Below are positions 53,063 through 61,062 of a DNA stretch of 64,000 bases, in pieces; position 1 is the first letter of the stretch; every line of letters starts with the position of its first letter. The stretch lies in assembly GCF_007558815.1 (NCBI RefSeq), contig NZ_VLTJ01000001.1, positions 62,001-126,000 of the forward strand. The letters run 5' to 3'. Below the pieces are notes generated by a model, which was not told where the DNA came from, did no database searches, and worked only from the letters and a program-made list of their open reading frames with translations. This DNA is from Verticiella sediminum. Its GTDB lineage: Bacteria; Pseudomonadota; Gammaproteobacteria; Burkholderiales; Burkholderiaceae_B. Made by a program: the position numbers and the translations under genes.

Positions 53063-54028
53063 TCAGATCTCGCCCAATTCCCGCACCAGCGTACGATAGC
53101 GCTCGGTGTCGCGCACGATGAGTTCGTGCAGCTCCGTACCCGAGCCGCCCACGGTCTCGCCGGCGCCCTGCTTGGCGGTGTACTGGGTGAAGGCGTCGCT
53201 GTGCACGGCCTTGCGCAACGCAGCCTCCAGCGCCGCTATGCGGTCTTCCGGCGTGTCGGCGCGCACGCCGAAGCCGATCCAGACGTACAGGCTGTAGTCC
53301 GGCAGCCCGCTCTCGCGCACCGTGGGAATCTGCGGCGCCTTGGGATGGCGTTCGACGCCGGTGACGGCGAGCGCCTTGATCTTGCCCTGCTCGATCAGCG
53401 GCAGCGCCCCGCCCAGGTCGATCAACATGGCGTCCACGCTGCGGCCGATCACATCGTTGACCGCCTGCGAGGGCGCGTTGTAGGGGACGTGGTTGAACGC
53501 GACGCCGGCCTGCCGTTCCAGCGCGCGGTTGCCGAGGCGGTAGTGGTGGCCACCGTAGCTCGCGATGGACACCTCGCCCGGCCTGGCTTTGGCGGCGGCC
53601 AGCAGCGACTGCAGGTCGTCGTAGGGTGCGTTCGCCCCCACCACCAGCGCCGCCTGGCCGCGCGTGACCTGGGTGAGCGGGCGGATCGCCTGCGGGTCGT
53701 AGGGCAGCTTGGCATTGACCACCGGGTTGATCACCATGCTGGAGGGCGTCAGCAGCAGCACGGTGTAGCCGTCTGCCGGCGCGTTGAGCAGGGCCTGCAC
53801 GCCGATCAGCGTGTCGGCGCCGGGCTTGTTCTCCACGACCACCGGCGTGCGCAGATCGCGCGCGACGGCCTCGCCCACCACCCGGGTGGCCGTGTCCGCG
53901 CCGGTGCCCGGCCCGACGGGCACGATGATCGACAGGGCACGCGAGGGAAACGTCTCCGCCCGCGCGCCGGACACGCCGGCAGCCACTGCCACGCCTAGCG
54001 CCAGGCTCAACCAGAATGCACGCTTCAT
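53063..54028 (-). CDS. Bug-family periplasmic solute receptor
   Basis: A 321-residue receptor with signal peptide (AFWLSLALGVAVAAGVSGARA), then FPSRALSIIVPVGPGTGADTATRVV, VVVENKPGADTLIGVQAL, and the HVPYNAPSQAVNDVIGRSVDAM region. The PGGxxD loop is altered to PGTGAD. Gap to the ECH gene is 229 bp and contains no gene or clear hairpin. Its likely ligand is the acid activated by the upstream acyl-CoA ligase. Confidence 0.9.
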   Translation of the reverse strand: MKRAFWLSLALGVAVAAGVSGARAETFPSRALSIIVPVGPGTGADTATRVVGEAVARDLRTPVVVENKPGADTLIGVQALLNAPADGYTVLLLTPSSMVINPVVNAKLPYDPQAIRPLTQVTRGQAALVVGANAPYDDLQSLLAAAKARPGEVSIASYGGHHYRLGNRALERQAGVAFNHVPYNAPSQAVNDVIGRSVDAMLIDLGGALPLIEQGKIKALAVTGVERHPKAPQIPTVRESGLPDYSLYVWIGFGVRADTPEDRIAALEAALRKAVHSDAFTQYTAKQGAGETVGGSGTELHELIVRDTERYRTLVRELGEI

Positions 54029-54257
54029 GGGTGTCTCCAGGGGCGCTGCGGCGCCCTCTCTATGCTGCTGTTGTGGTGCCCCGGACGGCGTCCAGGGCAC
54101 CATTGCCGCGCCACGGTACGGGGCGGGACCGTCATGCCGCCGCCATCCGCACCATGTCGCCCGTGGCGCACGACCTTGCTTGCCGGGGCAGCAGGCCGAC
54201 ATGCCCCGGCCGTCTCGGCACGCATCCCGCATCGCACGGGATGCATGTCCAGACATC

Positions 54258-55031
54258 CTAGCGCCCCTGCCAGACCGGCTTGCGCTTCTCCACGAAAGCC
54301 TTGAGCCCTTCCTTGCGATCTTCCGACTCGAACGCGACGTTGGCGATCGCCCGTTGCTGCTCCCAGGCCTCGGCTTCGGTCCAGTTGGCGGCCTGGAAAA
54401 CGATCTCCTTGGCCGCCGCCAGGCCGGTCGGGCCGTTGGCCATCAGCCGGTCCGCCAGCGCGAGCGCTTCGGCCAGGGCCTGGCCGGGCTCGACGAGCCG
54501 GTTGACCAGCCCCAGCGCCGCGAAGTAGTCGGCCGTCTTCAATTCGCCGGTGAGCGCCAGCTCCATGGCGATGTGGTACGGAATCCGCCTGGGCAGCCGG
54601 AAGAGCCCGCCGCCCACCGCCACCAGGTTGTGGCGCACCTCCGGCAGGCCCATGCGCGCGTCCTTGGCCGCGACGATGAGATCGCAGGACAGGCACAGCT
54701 CCAGCCCGCCGCCCACGGCCACGCCCTCGACCGCGGCGATCAGCGGCTTGCGCGGCGGCCGCTTGAACACGCCGAAGCCGCCACGCGCAGGCGACTGGCG
54801 CAGCGCGCCCGAGGCCGCCGCCTTCAGATCCGCGCCGGCCGAGAAGGCGCCCCCCGCGCCGGTGACGATGCCCACGAAAAGCTCGTCCTCGGCATCGAGC
54901 CGGTCCATGGCGGCGTTCAGCTCGAAGGCCGTCTGGTTATCGCAGGCATTCTTCACTTCCGGGCGGTCGATCGTGGCGATGAGCACGTGGCCGCGCCGCT
55001 CCACCCGCACCCGCGGTTTGTCGTCGGACAT
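54258..55031 (-). CDS. Enoyl-CoA hydratase/isomerase
   Basis: A 257-residue crotonase: oxyanion-hole element AFSAGADLKAAA and the two Glu positions in VGGGLELCL and GLPEVRHNL, both matching hydratase catalytic Glu. It would hydrate an unsaturated acyl-CoA produced by the acyl-CoA dehydrogenase. It lies 10 bp downstream of the frameshifted SDR. Confidence 0.92.
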   Translation of the reverse strand: MSDDKPRVRVERRGHVLIATIDRPEVKNACDNQTAFELNAAMDRLDAEDELFVGIVTGAGGAFSAGADLKAAASGALRQSPARGGFGVFKRPPRKPLIAAVEGVAVGGGLELCLSCDLIVAAKDARMGLPEVRHNLVAVGGGLFRLPRRIPYHIAMELALTGELKTADYFAALGLVNRLVEPGQALAEALALADRLMANGPTGLAAAKEIVFQAANWTEAEAWEQQRAIANVAFESEDRKEGLKAFVEKRKPVWQGR

Positions 55032-55041
55032 GATGTTCTCC

Positions 55042-55831
55042 TCAGAGCGCGAACGAGAAGCCGCCGTTGACCGGATACGTCTGGCCGGTGATCCAGCTAC
55101 TCGCGCCGGAGGCCAGGAACAGCACCATGTTCGCCACGTCGGCGGGCTCGCCCGGGCGGCGGATCACGTAGTTCGACAGCATCTTCTTGGTGCGCTCGGG
55201 GTTGGCTTCCAGCCGCGCCTTGATCGCCGGGGTGGCGGTGGCGGCGATGGCCACGCAGTTCGCGGTGACGTTGTAGCGGCCCAGGGTGCGCGCGATGGCG
55301 CGCGTGAAGCCGGCGGCGCCCGCCTTGGCGCCGGAATACACCTCCAGCCCGCTCTCGCCGGCGCGTCCGGCATCGGAGATCACGGTGATGATGCGTCCGG
55401 CGCCCCGCTCGATCAGGCCGGGAACGACGGCGGCCGTGCAGTTGATCACCCCGTACAGGTTGACGCCGATGAAGCTGTTCCACGCCTCGGGGCCGGTCTC
55501 CCAGAAGGGCTTGCGCGCGTCCGGGTCCGGATTGGCGCCCGCGTTGCCGGCGTTGTTGACCAGGATGTCGACCTTGCCGAACTGCGCCTCGGCCTTGGCC
55601 ACCATGGCCTTGACCGCGTCGAAGCTGGTGACGTCGGCCTGCACGGCGATCGCCTTGCCGCCCGCCTTCTCGACTTCGGCGGCAACCGCTTCCGCGCGCT
55701 CCTGGAAGTAGTCGTTCACGACCACACCCGCCGCGCCGTGGGCCGCCCTGCAGCGCCACCTGGCGGCCCACGCCCTGGCCGGCGCCCGTGACGAGGGCCA
55801 CGCGGCCGCTCAGATCCAGAATCTCGCTCAT
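55042..55831 (-). pseudogene. Short-chain dehydrogenase, split by a frameshift
   Basis: The first part (start 55831, overlapping the ligase stop) reads SEILDLSGRVALVTGAGQGVGRQVALQ in one frame; the rest (from about 55740) continues in another frame as VVVNDYFQERAEAVAAE through YSGAKAGAAG (Tyr and Lys of YxxxK) to the end at 55042. The join is around 55741-55750, where deletion of CT from CAGCTGGCGGCC would explain the shift. The GxxxGxG coenzyme motif and catalytic YxxxK are both intact but in different frames. It may be a real pseudogene or a sequencing error. Confidence 0.85.
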
Positions 55832-57399
55832 ACGTTCCTCTCCTGTGTTTGCCAATAGGGTTGGCGCAGTTCCCGCTTGAGCAGCTTGCCCATCGCGTTG
55901 CGGGGCAGCTCCTCGACGATGTCCAGGGCCCTGGGGCGTTTGTAGGAAGCCAGGTCGGTGGCGCAATGCGCCAGCAATTCGGCGACGCTGGCCGTGTGGC
56001 CCGGCTTGATCTCGCAGAACGCCTTGACCGATTCGCCGAACTCGGCGTCCGGCACGCCGATGACGGCGGCGTCCTGCACGGCCGGGTGCGTGAGCAGCAC
56101 GGATTCGATCTCGGCCGGATAGATGTTCACGCCGCCCGAGATGATCATGTCCTTGGCGCGGTCGGTGATGTAGAGATAGCCGTCCTCGTCCAGCCGGCCC
56201 ATGTCGCCGGTGCGGAAGTAGCCGCGCTCGTCGAGCACGTCCGGGCCCAGCGGCGGACGGTTCAGGTACTGCCGGATGACCACCGGGGTGCGGGCCCAGA
56301 TCTCGCCCATCTCGCCCGTGGGCAGCGCCGCGCCGTCGCCGTCGCGGATCTCGACGTGCACGTGCGGATGGGGCAGCCCGCTCGAACCCGCCTTGACGAG
56401 CTGCATGTCGGGCGCGAGGGCGGTGATCATGCCGGTCTCGGTGGAGCCGTAGCCCTCGGCCAGGATCGGGCCGAAGTGCCGGATGATCCATTGCTTGAGC
56501 GGCATCGGCACGGGCGCCGCGCCGATGCCCAGCGAGCGCAGCGAAGACACGTCGTAGCGGCCGAGCACCTCGGCCGGCAATGCCGCGATGCGCTTGTACA
56601 TGGTGGGCACGCCGGTCCAGTGCGTGACGCGGTGGCGCTCGACCAGGCGCAGCACGTCCTCGGCGTCGAACCGCGGCTGCAGCACGATGCGCGCGCCGGC
56701 GCGCAGGCCGTTGCGGATCTGCCCGGGGCCCGAGCCGTGGTGCAGGGGCATGCTCACCAGCACCGCCGTGTCCTCGTCGTAGCTGCGATAGCCCTTGCTC
56801 ATGTCGGCCAGGTACGCGAGCAGTTCGGGGCCGGCGTCGGCGCGGCGATGGTGCATCACCACACCCTTGGGCTTGCCGGTGGTGCCGGAGGTATAGACCA
56901 CCAGCGGGGCTTCGCCGCCGCTCTGCCAGCGGCGTGGCGCGGTCTGCAGCAGCGAGGCGTACGGCACGAAGCCGGGGGCGGGCGCATCGATGCCGGCGGC
57001 CAGCTTGAGCCCGAGTTCTCCCGGTAGCGCCGCCAGGGGCGCGAGATCGGCATCGTCGGCGATCAGGGCCACGGCGCCGCTGTCCTCCAGGACGAAGCGC
57101 ACCTCCGAGGGCGTGAGCCGAAAGTTCACCCCGAGCAGGCTGGCGCCCAGCTTGGCGATGGCGCTCACGATGACCGGCCACTCGCTGCGCACCCGGGTGC
57201 GCACGGCGACGATGTCGCCGGCGCTCACGCCATGCGCGGCCAGCGCGGTGGCGAGGCGGTCGGCCAGTTCGTTCAACTCGCCCCAGGTGATCTGGCGCTC
57301 GCGCTCGATCAGCACCACGGCGTCGGGCTTGACCTTGGCCCAGTGCTCCAGCGTACCCGCCGGGGCCGCCACAGGCGGCGATTCCATTTGCAGGGACAT
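55828..57399 (-). CDS. Acyl-CoA ligase (ANL superfamily)
   Basis: A 523-residue AMP-forming ligase: P-loop YTSGTTGKPKGV, then the adenylate motif YGSTETG and the hinge YFRTGDMGRLDEDGYLYITDRAKDMI, with the C-terminal Lys in NAMGKLLKRELR. It activates an organic acid to its CoA thioester, and is the entry point for the CoA pathway. It lies 10 bp downstream of the acyl-CoA dehydrogenase gene and overlaps the SDR start by 3 bp. Confidence 0.92.
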   Translation of the reverse strand: MSLQMESPPVAAPAGTLEHWAKVKPDAVVLIERERQITWGELNELADRLATALAAHGVSAGDIVAVRTRVRSEWPVIVSAIAKLGASLLGVNFRLTPSEVRFVLEDSGAVALIADDADLAPLAALPGELGLKLAAGIDAPAPGFVPYASLLQTAPRRWQSGGEAPLVVYTSGTTGKPKGVVMHHRRADAGPELLAYLADMSKGYRSYDEDTAVLVSMPLHHGSGPGQIRNGLRAGARIVLQPRFDAEDVLRLVERHRVTHWTGVPTMYKRIAALPAEVLGRYDVSSLRSLGIGAAPVPMPLKQWIIRHFGPILAEGYGSTETGMITALAPDMQLVKAGSSGLPHPHVHVEIRDGDGAALPTGEMGEIWARTPVVIRQYLNRPPLGPDVLDERGYFRTGDMGRLDEDGYLYITDRAKDMIISGGVNIYPAEIESVLLTHPAVQDAAVIGVPDAEFGESVKAFCEIKPGHTASVAELLAHCATDLASYKRPRALDIVEELPRNAMGKLLKRELRQPYWQTQERNV

Positions 57400-57409
57400 G
57401 CGATCCTCC

Positions 57410-58546
57410 TCAGGCGGCGAGCAGGTGCCGCGCCAGCACGTGGTACTTGTGGACTTCGGTCGGGCCTTCGTAGATGCGCGCCAGGCGCTGAGAGTCGTAC
57501 CAGTGCGCCAGGGGGTTGTCCAGCGACACGCCGGCCGCGCCGTGCACCTGGATCGCGCGATCGAGCACGCGCCCGACCACCTCGGTGCCGAGCATCTTGA
57601 TCATGCCGGCCTCGACCCGAGTGTCGTAGCCCCGGTCGTTGCGTTGTGCCGCGTTGTAGAGGGCCAGGCGCGCCTGGTGGATCTCCATCCAGGAGTCCAC
57701 GATCATGCCCTGCACGGCCTGGCGCTCGGCCAGCGGCTTGCCGAAGGTGTGGCGCTGGCGGGCATACCCGACCATCATCTCGTAGGCGCGCTGGGCGATG
57801 CCCAGCGCCCGCGCGCCCACCGCGAAGCGGGCCACGCTCAATGCGATCTGTGCGTTGCGAAAGCCTCCGCCTTCCCCGCCGATCAGGTCCTCGTCAGGCA
57901 CGTAGCAGTCGTCGAAGAACAGCTCGTGGACGATCATGCCGCCGAGCACCGGAATCTCGCGGGCGATCTTCAGGCCCGGGTTGCCGCGCTCGACCGCGAA
58001 CATGGAGATGCCGCCGCGCTGGCGCAGCTCGCTGTCGGTGACCGCCACCACGAAGATGTAGTCGGCCTCGGCGACATGCGAGATGAAGACCTTGGTGCCG
58101 TTGATGACCCAGCCGGCGCCCTGGCGGCGCGCCTGCGTGCGGATGGCCCCGCCGGGGTCGCCGCCGCCGCCGGGCTCGGTCTGCGCGAAGGCGTACTTCA
58201 TCCGGCCTTCGAGCACCGGGAAGAGGAATTTTTCCTTCTGGCCGGGCGTACCGTTGAACAGCGGCGACAGCGCCGCGCCGCCGAAGCGCAGGGGCGCCAG
58301 GCAACGGAAGTTCTCCTCCACGATGGCCATCTGATCGACAGTGGAGAGATGGGCCCCGCCGTACTCCTCGGGCAGCGCCAAGCCCCACAGCCCCGCCTCC
58401 CGGGCCGCCTGGGTGCCGGGCAGGTAATCCGCCGCCAAGAGCTTTTCGCCGCGCAGCATGCGCGTCTCCAGCGGCATCTGGTACTCGCGGACCAGGCGCC
58501 GCGTGAGGTCCTGCAGGGCCACGGTTTCTTCGGGCAGGTTCAGCAT
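57410..58546 (-). CDS. Acyl-CoA dehydrogenase
   Basis: A 378-residue flavin dehydrogenase: FAQTEPGGGGDPGGAIRTQA, NGTKVFISHVAEADYIFVVAV, RQRHTFGKPLAERQAVQGMI, IQVHGAAGVSLDNPL and the catalytic Glu in ARIYEGPTEVHKYHVLARHL. It introduces a double bond in an acyl-CoA. The start at 58546 follows an operator-like site at 58595-58617, so it heads its own transcript as well as being downstream of the thiolase gene. Confidence 0.92.
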   Translation of the reverse strand: MLNLPEETVALQDLTRRLVREYQMPLETRMLRGEKLLAADYLPGTQAAREAGLWGLALPEEYGGAHLSTVDQMAIVEENFRCLAPLRFGGAALSPLFNGTPGQKEKFLFPVLEGRMKYAFAQTEPGGGGDPGGAIRTQARRQGAGWVINGTKVFISHVAEADYIFVVAVTDSELRQRGGISMFAVERGNPGLKIAREIPVLGGMIVHELFFDDCYVPDEDLIGGEGGGFRNAQIALSVARFAVGARALGIAQRAYEMMVGYARQRHTFGKPLAERQAVQGMIVDSWMEIHQARLALYNAAQRNDRGYDTRVEAGMIKMLGTEVVGRVLDRAIQVHGAAGVSLDNPLAHWYDSQRLARIYEGPTEVHKYHVLARHLLAA

Positions 58547-58594
58547 GGTGGTCTCCCTCGGCCCTGATCCGACGATCGATGGTCCGATGTTATT

Positions 58595-58617
58595 TATTTG
58601 CTGTATAACAAGTAATA
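58595..58617. promoter_or_regulatory. TetR-type operator B before acyl-CoA dehydrogenase
   Basis: Read on the minus strand it contains TTACTTGTTATACAGCAAAT, sharing TTACTTGTTAT and AG.AA with the site at 60238-60259. Half-sites TTACT/AGCAA are 8 bp apart. AT-rich and well positioned for the acyl-CoA dehydrogenase promoter. Confidence 0.6.
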
Positions 58618-58644
58618 GGGGAAGTACGGTTCGGTCTCGGCAGT

Positions 58645-59790
58645 TCAGGCCTGGAGCACGTGGGCGTAGCACACCGCGCCCACGCCCACCATGTGGGCCA
58701 GCCCGGTACGCGCGCCCGCATGCTGGCGATCGCCCGCTTCGCCGCGCAACTGCAGCACGATCTCGCCGATCTGCCCGATCCCGGTGGGGCCGATGGGATG
58801 CCCCATGGCGATCAGCCCGCCGGAAGGGTTGACCGCCACCCTGCCGCCGATGTCGAACGCGCCTTCGCGCAGCAGATGCGCCGCCTGCCCCTCGGGGCAG
58901 ATGCCCATGCCTTCCACATAGTGCAGCTCCTCGACGGTGAAGGCGTCGTGCAGCTCGACGATGTCCAGCGCGCCCGGCGCCACGCCGGCCTCCTCCAGCG
59001 CCATCGCGCAGGTCTCGCGCGTCAGCTCGGCGTCGAAGCCGCGCCCCGCCGGATAGACCCGCTCGCTGCGCGCCGCCGAGGACAGCACCCGGACGGCGCG
59101 GCCGGGATCGATGCCCAGGCACCGGATGCCCTCCTCGGAGGCCACGATGACCGCGGCCGCGCCCTCGCCCACCGGGCAGCACTGCAGCGGCGTGAGTTCG
59201 CCCGACACGCGGCGCCCGCCCAGCACCTCGTCCAGGGTGCGGGTGCGCTGGCGCTGGGCGTTGGGATTGCGTGCGCCGTTGTGGTGATTCTTCACCGCCA
59301 CCCTGGCGATGTCCTCGATGCCCACGCCGTGCCTTTGCATGTAGGCGTCGGTGAGCAGGGCAAAGTGGGTGAAGGGGACGATGGCGCGGCCGGCCAGCGA
59401 GGCGATGCCCGCCTGGCTCTCGCCGCGCACCACCTTGGCGGGCTTGTCCACGCCCACGGCCAGCGCAACGTCGGACAGGCCGGCGCCCACTTCCATGCAG
59501 GCATGGCGAAACGCCGTGGAGCCGGAGGCCGATGCATTTTCGATGTGCAGCAGGGAGCCGCCGCTCGCGCCCAGATGGCGCAGCATCGGACGGCCGCAGG
59601 CCATGCCGAGCAGGGCCGTGGCCACGTAGCTGCTCTCCACCTCCGGCCAGGCCACGCCGGCATCGGCCAGCGCCTCGCGGATGGACGCCAGGCCGAGTGC
59701 GACGTACGGCGTGTCGCTGGCGTCCTGGTAGCGGTGCCAGCCGATCCCGACCACATAGACCGGGCGCAGATCTCCGAGCTTCTTAGCCAT
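58645..59790 (-). CDS. Thiolase-like protein, nucleophilic Cys replaced by Ser
   Basis: A 381-residue SCP2/Ltp-type thiolase-fold protein. The nucleophile loop reads IENASASGSTAF, with Ser87 in place of the usual Cys (ENxCxSG). The C-terminal elements ELHDAFTVEELHYVEG and NPSGGLIAMGHPIGPTG keep the His residues. Partnering with a DUF35 protein is typical of Ltp-type retro-aldolases and of some acyl-CoA thiolases. It may therefore not perform ordinary thiolysis. It overlaps the DUF35 gene by 8 bp. Confidence 0.82.
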   Translation of the reverse strand: MAKKLGDLRPVYVVGIGWHRYQDASDTPYVALGLASIREALADAGVAWPEVESSYVATALLGMACGRPMLRHLGASGGSLLHIENASASGSTAFRHACMEVGAGLSDVALAVGVDKPAKVVRGESQAGIASLAGRAIVPFTHFALLTDAYMQRHGVGIEDIARVAVKNHHNGARNPNAQRQRTRTLDEVLGGRRVSGELTPLQCCPVGEGAAAVIVASEEGIRCLGIDPGRAVRVLSSAARSERVYPAGRGFDAELTRETCAMALEEAGVAPGALDIVELHDAFTVEELHYVEGMGICPEGQAAHLLREGAFDIGGRVAVNPSGGLIAMGHPIGPTGIGQIGEIVLQLRGEAGDRQHAGARTGLAHMVGVGAVCYAHVLQA

Positions 59791-60211
59791 GGCGCACCTC
59801 GCCCACGGGCACGAAGCGCAGGTCCAGGCTCGTCTGCCCGGCGTCCATATCCTCGCCGAGGCAGGCCTGCATGGGCGTGCCGGCGGGCAGCCGTACGTCG
59901 CCGCCGTCTCCCGCCAGCAGCGCGCGCACCACCGGCCCGTCGTCGAGGGCGACCTCGACCACGGTGAACGGCGCCTTGGGATAGTCCGCCGCATGCAGGT
60001 GTACCCGCGCCGACGCGAGCAGCCTGCCGGCGCCGTCGAGCCGGCCGATCGTGAGCGCGTCGCCATCGCGCCCGCAGCGCTCGCAGCCATAGGCCTGGGG
60101 CGGAAACGCGACATGGCCGCAGGTGCAACGCACGGCCAGCAGTACCGCGCGCGCACCGGGGGCCGACTCGGCCTGCGCCGCATACAGCGTGGGATGCTTG
60201 AGAGTGCTCAA
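59783..60211 (-). CDS. OB-fold/zinc-ribbon DUF35 protein
   Basis: A 142-residue protein. A rubredoxin-like zinc ribbon with CTCGH and CERCG (four Cys) is followed by an OB-fold (ALTIGRLDGAGRLLASARVHLH). DUF35 proteins act as acyl-CoA-binding partners of thiolase-fold enzymes. The start is uncertain: TTG at 60211 has GGAG 8 bp ahead, while TTG at 60238 would overlap the operator and lacks a ribosome site. Overlaps the thiolase-like gene by 8 bp. Confidence 0.78.
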   Translation of the reverse strand: MSTLKHPTLYAAQAESAPGARAVLLAVRCTCGHVAFPPQAYGCERCGRDGDALTIGRLDGAGRLLASARVHLHAADYPKAPFTVVEVALDDGPVVRALLAGDGGDVRLPAGTPMQACLGEDMDAGQTSLDLRFVPVGEVRHG

Positions 60212-60237
60212 GATGTCTTCTCCGGAAGCGTTCTTCA

Positions 60238-60259
60238 ACTTACTTGTTATTTAGTAAGT
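60238..60259. promoter_or_regulatory. TetR-type operator A (palindrome)
   Basis: ACTTACT (60238-60244) and AGTAAGT (60253-60259) form a perfect 7-bp inverted repeat around TGTTATTT. TTACT and AGTAA are 8 bp apart, as in site B. It precedes the DUF35/thiolase genes and lies 106 bp before the divergent TetR gene, its probable binder. Confidence 0.65.
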
Positions 60260-60365
60260 ATATTAGCGGCCTCGGCGGCAAAGCGATAGAGGGGTCCGAC
60301 AAAAAAACTGAGTTGCGACACAGCATGATGCACAATGCTGGCTCGCCGTACGAAAGCCAGATCAC

Positions 60366-61022
60366 ATGACCACAGCATCACCGATCCGACGCCGCCGCAC
60401 CCAGCAGGAACGCCGCGAGGAAGCCGAGGAGCGCTTGCTCAAGGCGGCCATGGAACTCGTCACGCTCAAAGGCGTCGCCGGCCTGACGCTGGGCGAAGTC
60501 GGCGAGCGGGCAGGCTACAGCCGCGGCCTGCCCGCGCACCACTTCGGCAACAAGGAAGGCCTGCTGCGCGCCCTGGCCACCTACCTGCGCAACCGTTTTT
60601 CCGAAGCGAATGCGAACCGCACGCCCAAGCCCAGGGCCGGCCTGGACGCCATCCTGAAGACCATCGACCTGTATCTGCTGAACGCCTCGTCGGCCGACCG
60701 CAACTCGCCGGGCCGGGCTTTTCACGCCATCCTCACCGAAGCGACGGTGACGCGCGGCGTACTGCTCGCCGACGTGCAGGCCCTGAACCGCACGACCACG
60801 GGCTTTCTGGAGATGCAGTTGCGCGCGGGCATCCAGAGCGGAGAAATCCGCCCGGAGATCGACCCCGTCGCGCAAGCCACCGTGATCGCGGGCATGCTGC
60901 GCGGCATCGTGTCGATACTCTTCGCGGAGGACGCGGCCGTCGACCCCGACCGGGTGCGCCAGCAGGCCATCGAGATGGTGCGCCAGGCGCTCGCCAATCC
61001 GGATCAGCCGGGACGTATCTGA
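60366..61022 (+). CDS. TetR-family regulator 2
   Basis: A 218-residue TetR protein: RRRTQQERREEAEERLLKAA, then GVAGLTLGEVGERAGYSRGL and PAHHFGNKEGLLRALATY for DNA binding. It resembles TetR 1 in the HTH (GLTL..VG..AGYS..LP..F..K). It is divergent from the CoA operon and probably represses it through sites A and B until an acyl-CoA appears. Confidence 0.9.
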   Translation: MTTASPIRRRRTQQERREEAEERLLKAAMELVTLKGVAGLTLGEVGERAGYSRGLPAHHFGNKEGLLRALATYLRNRFSEANANRTPKPRAGLDAILKTIDLYLLNASSADRNSPGRAFHAILTEATVTRGVLLADVQALNRTTTGFLEMQLRAGIQSGEIRPEIDPVAQATVIAGMLRGIVSILFAEDAAVDPDRVRQQAIEMVRQALANPDQPGRI

Positions 61023-61062
61023 AGGGCCTGCGGCCGGCACGCCGGCCGGGCATGCCGGCCGC

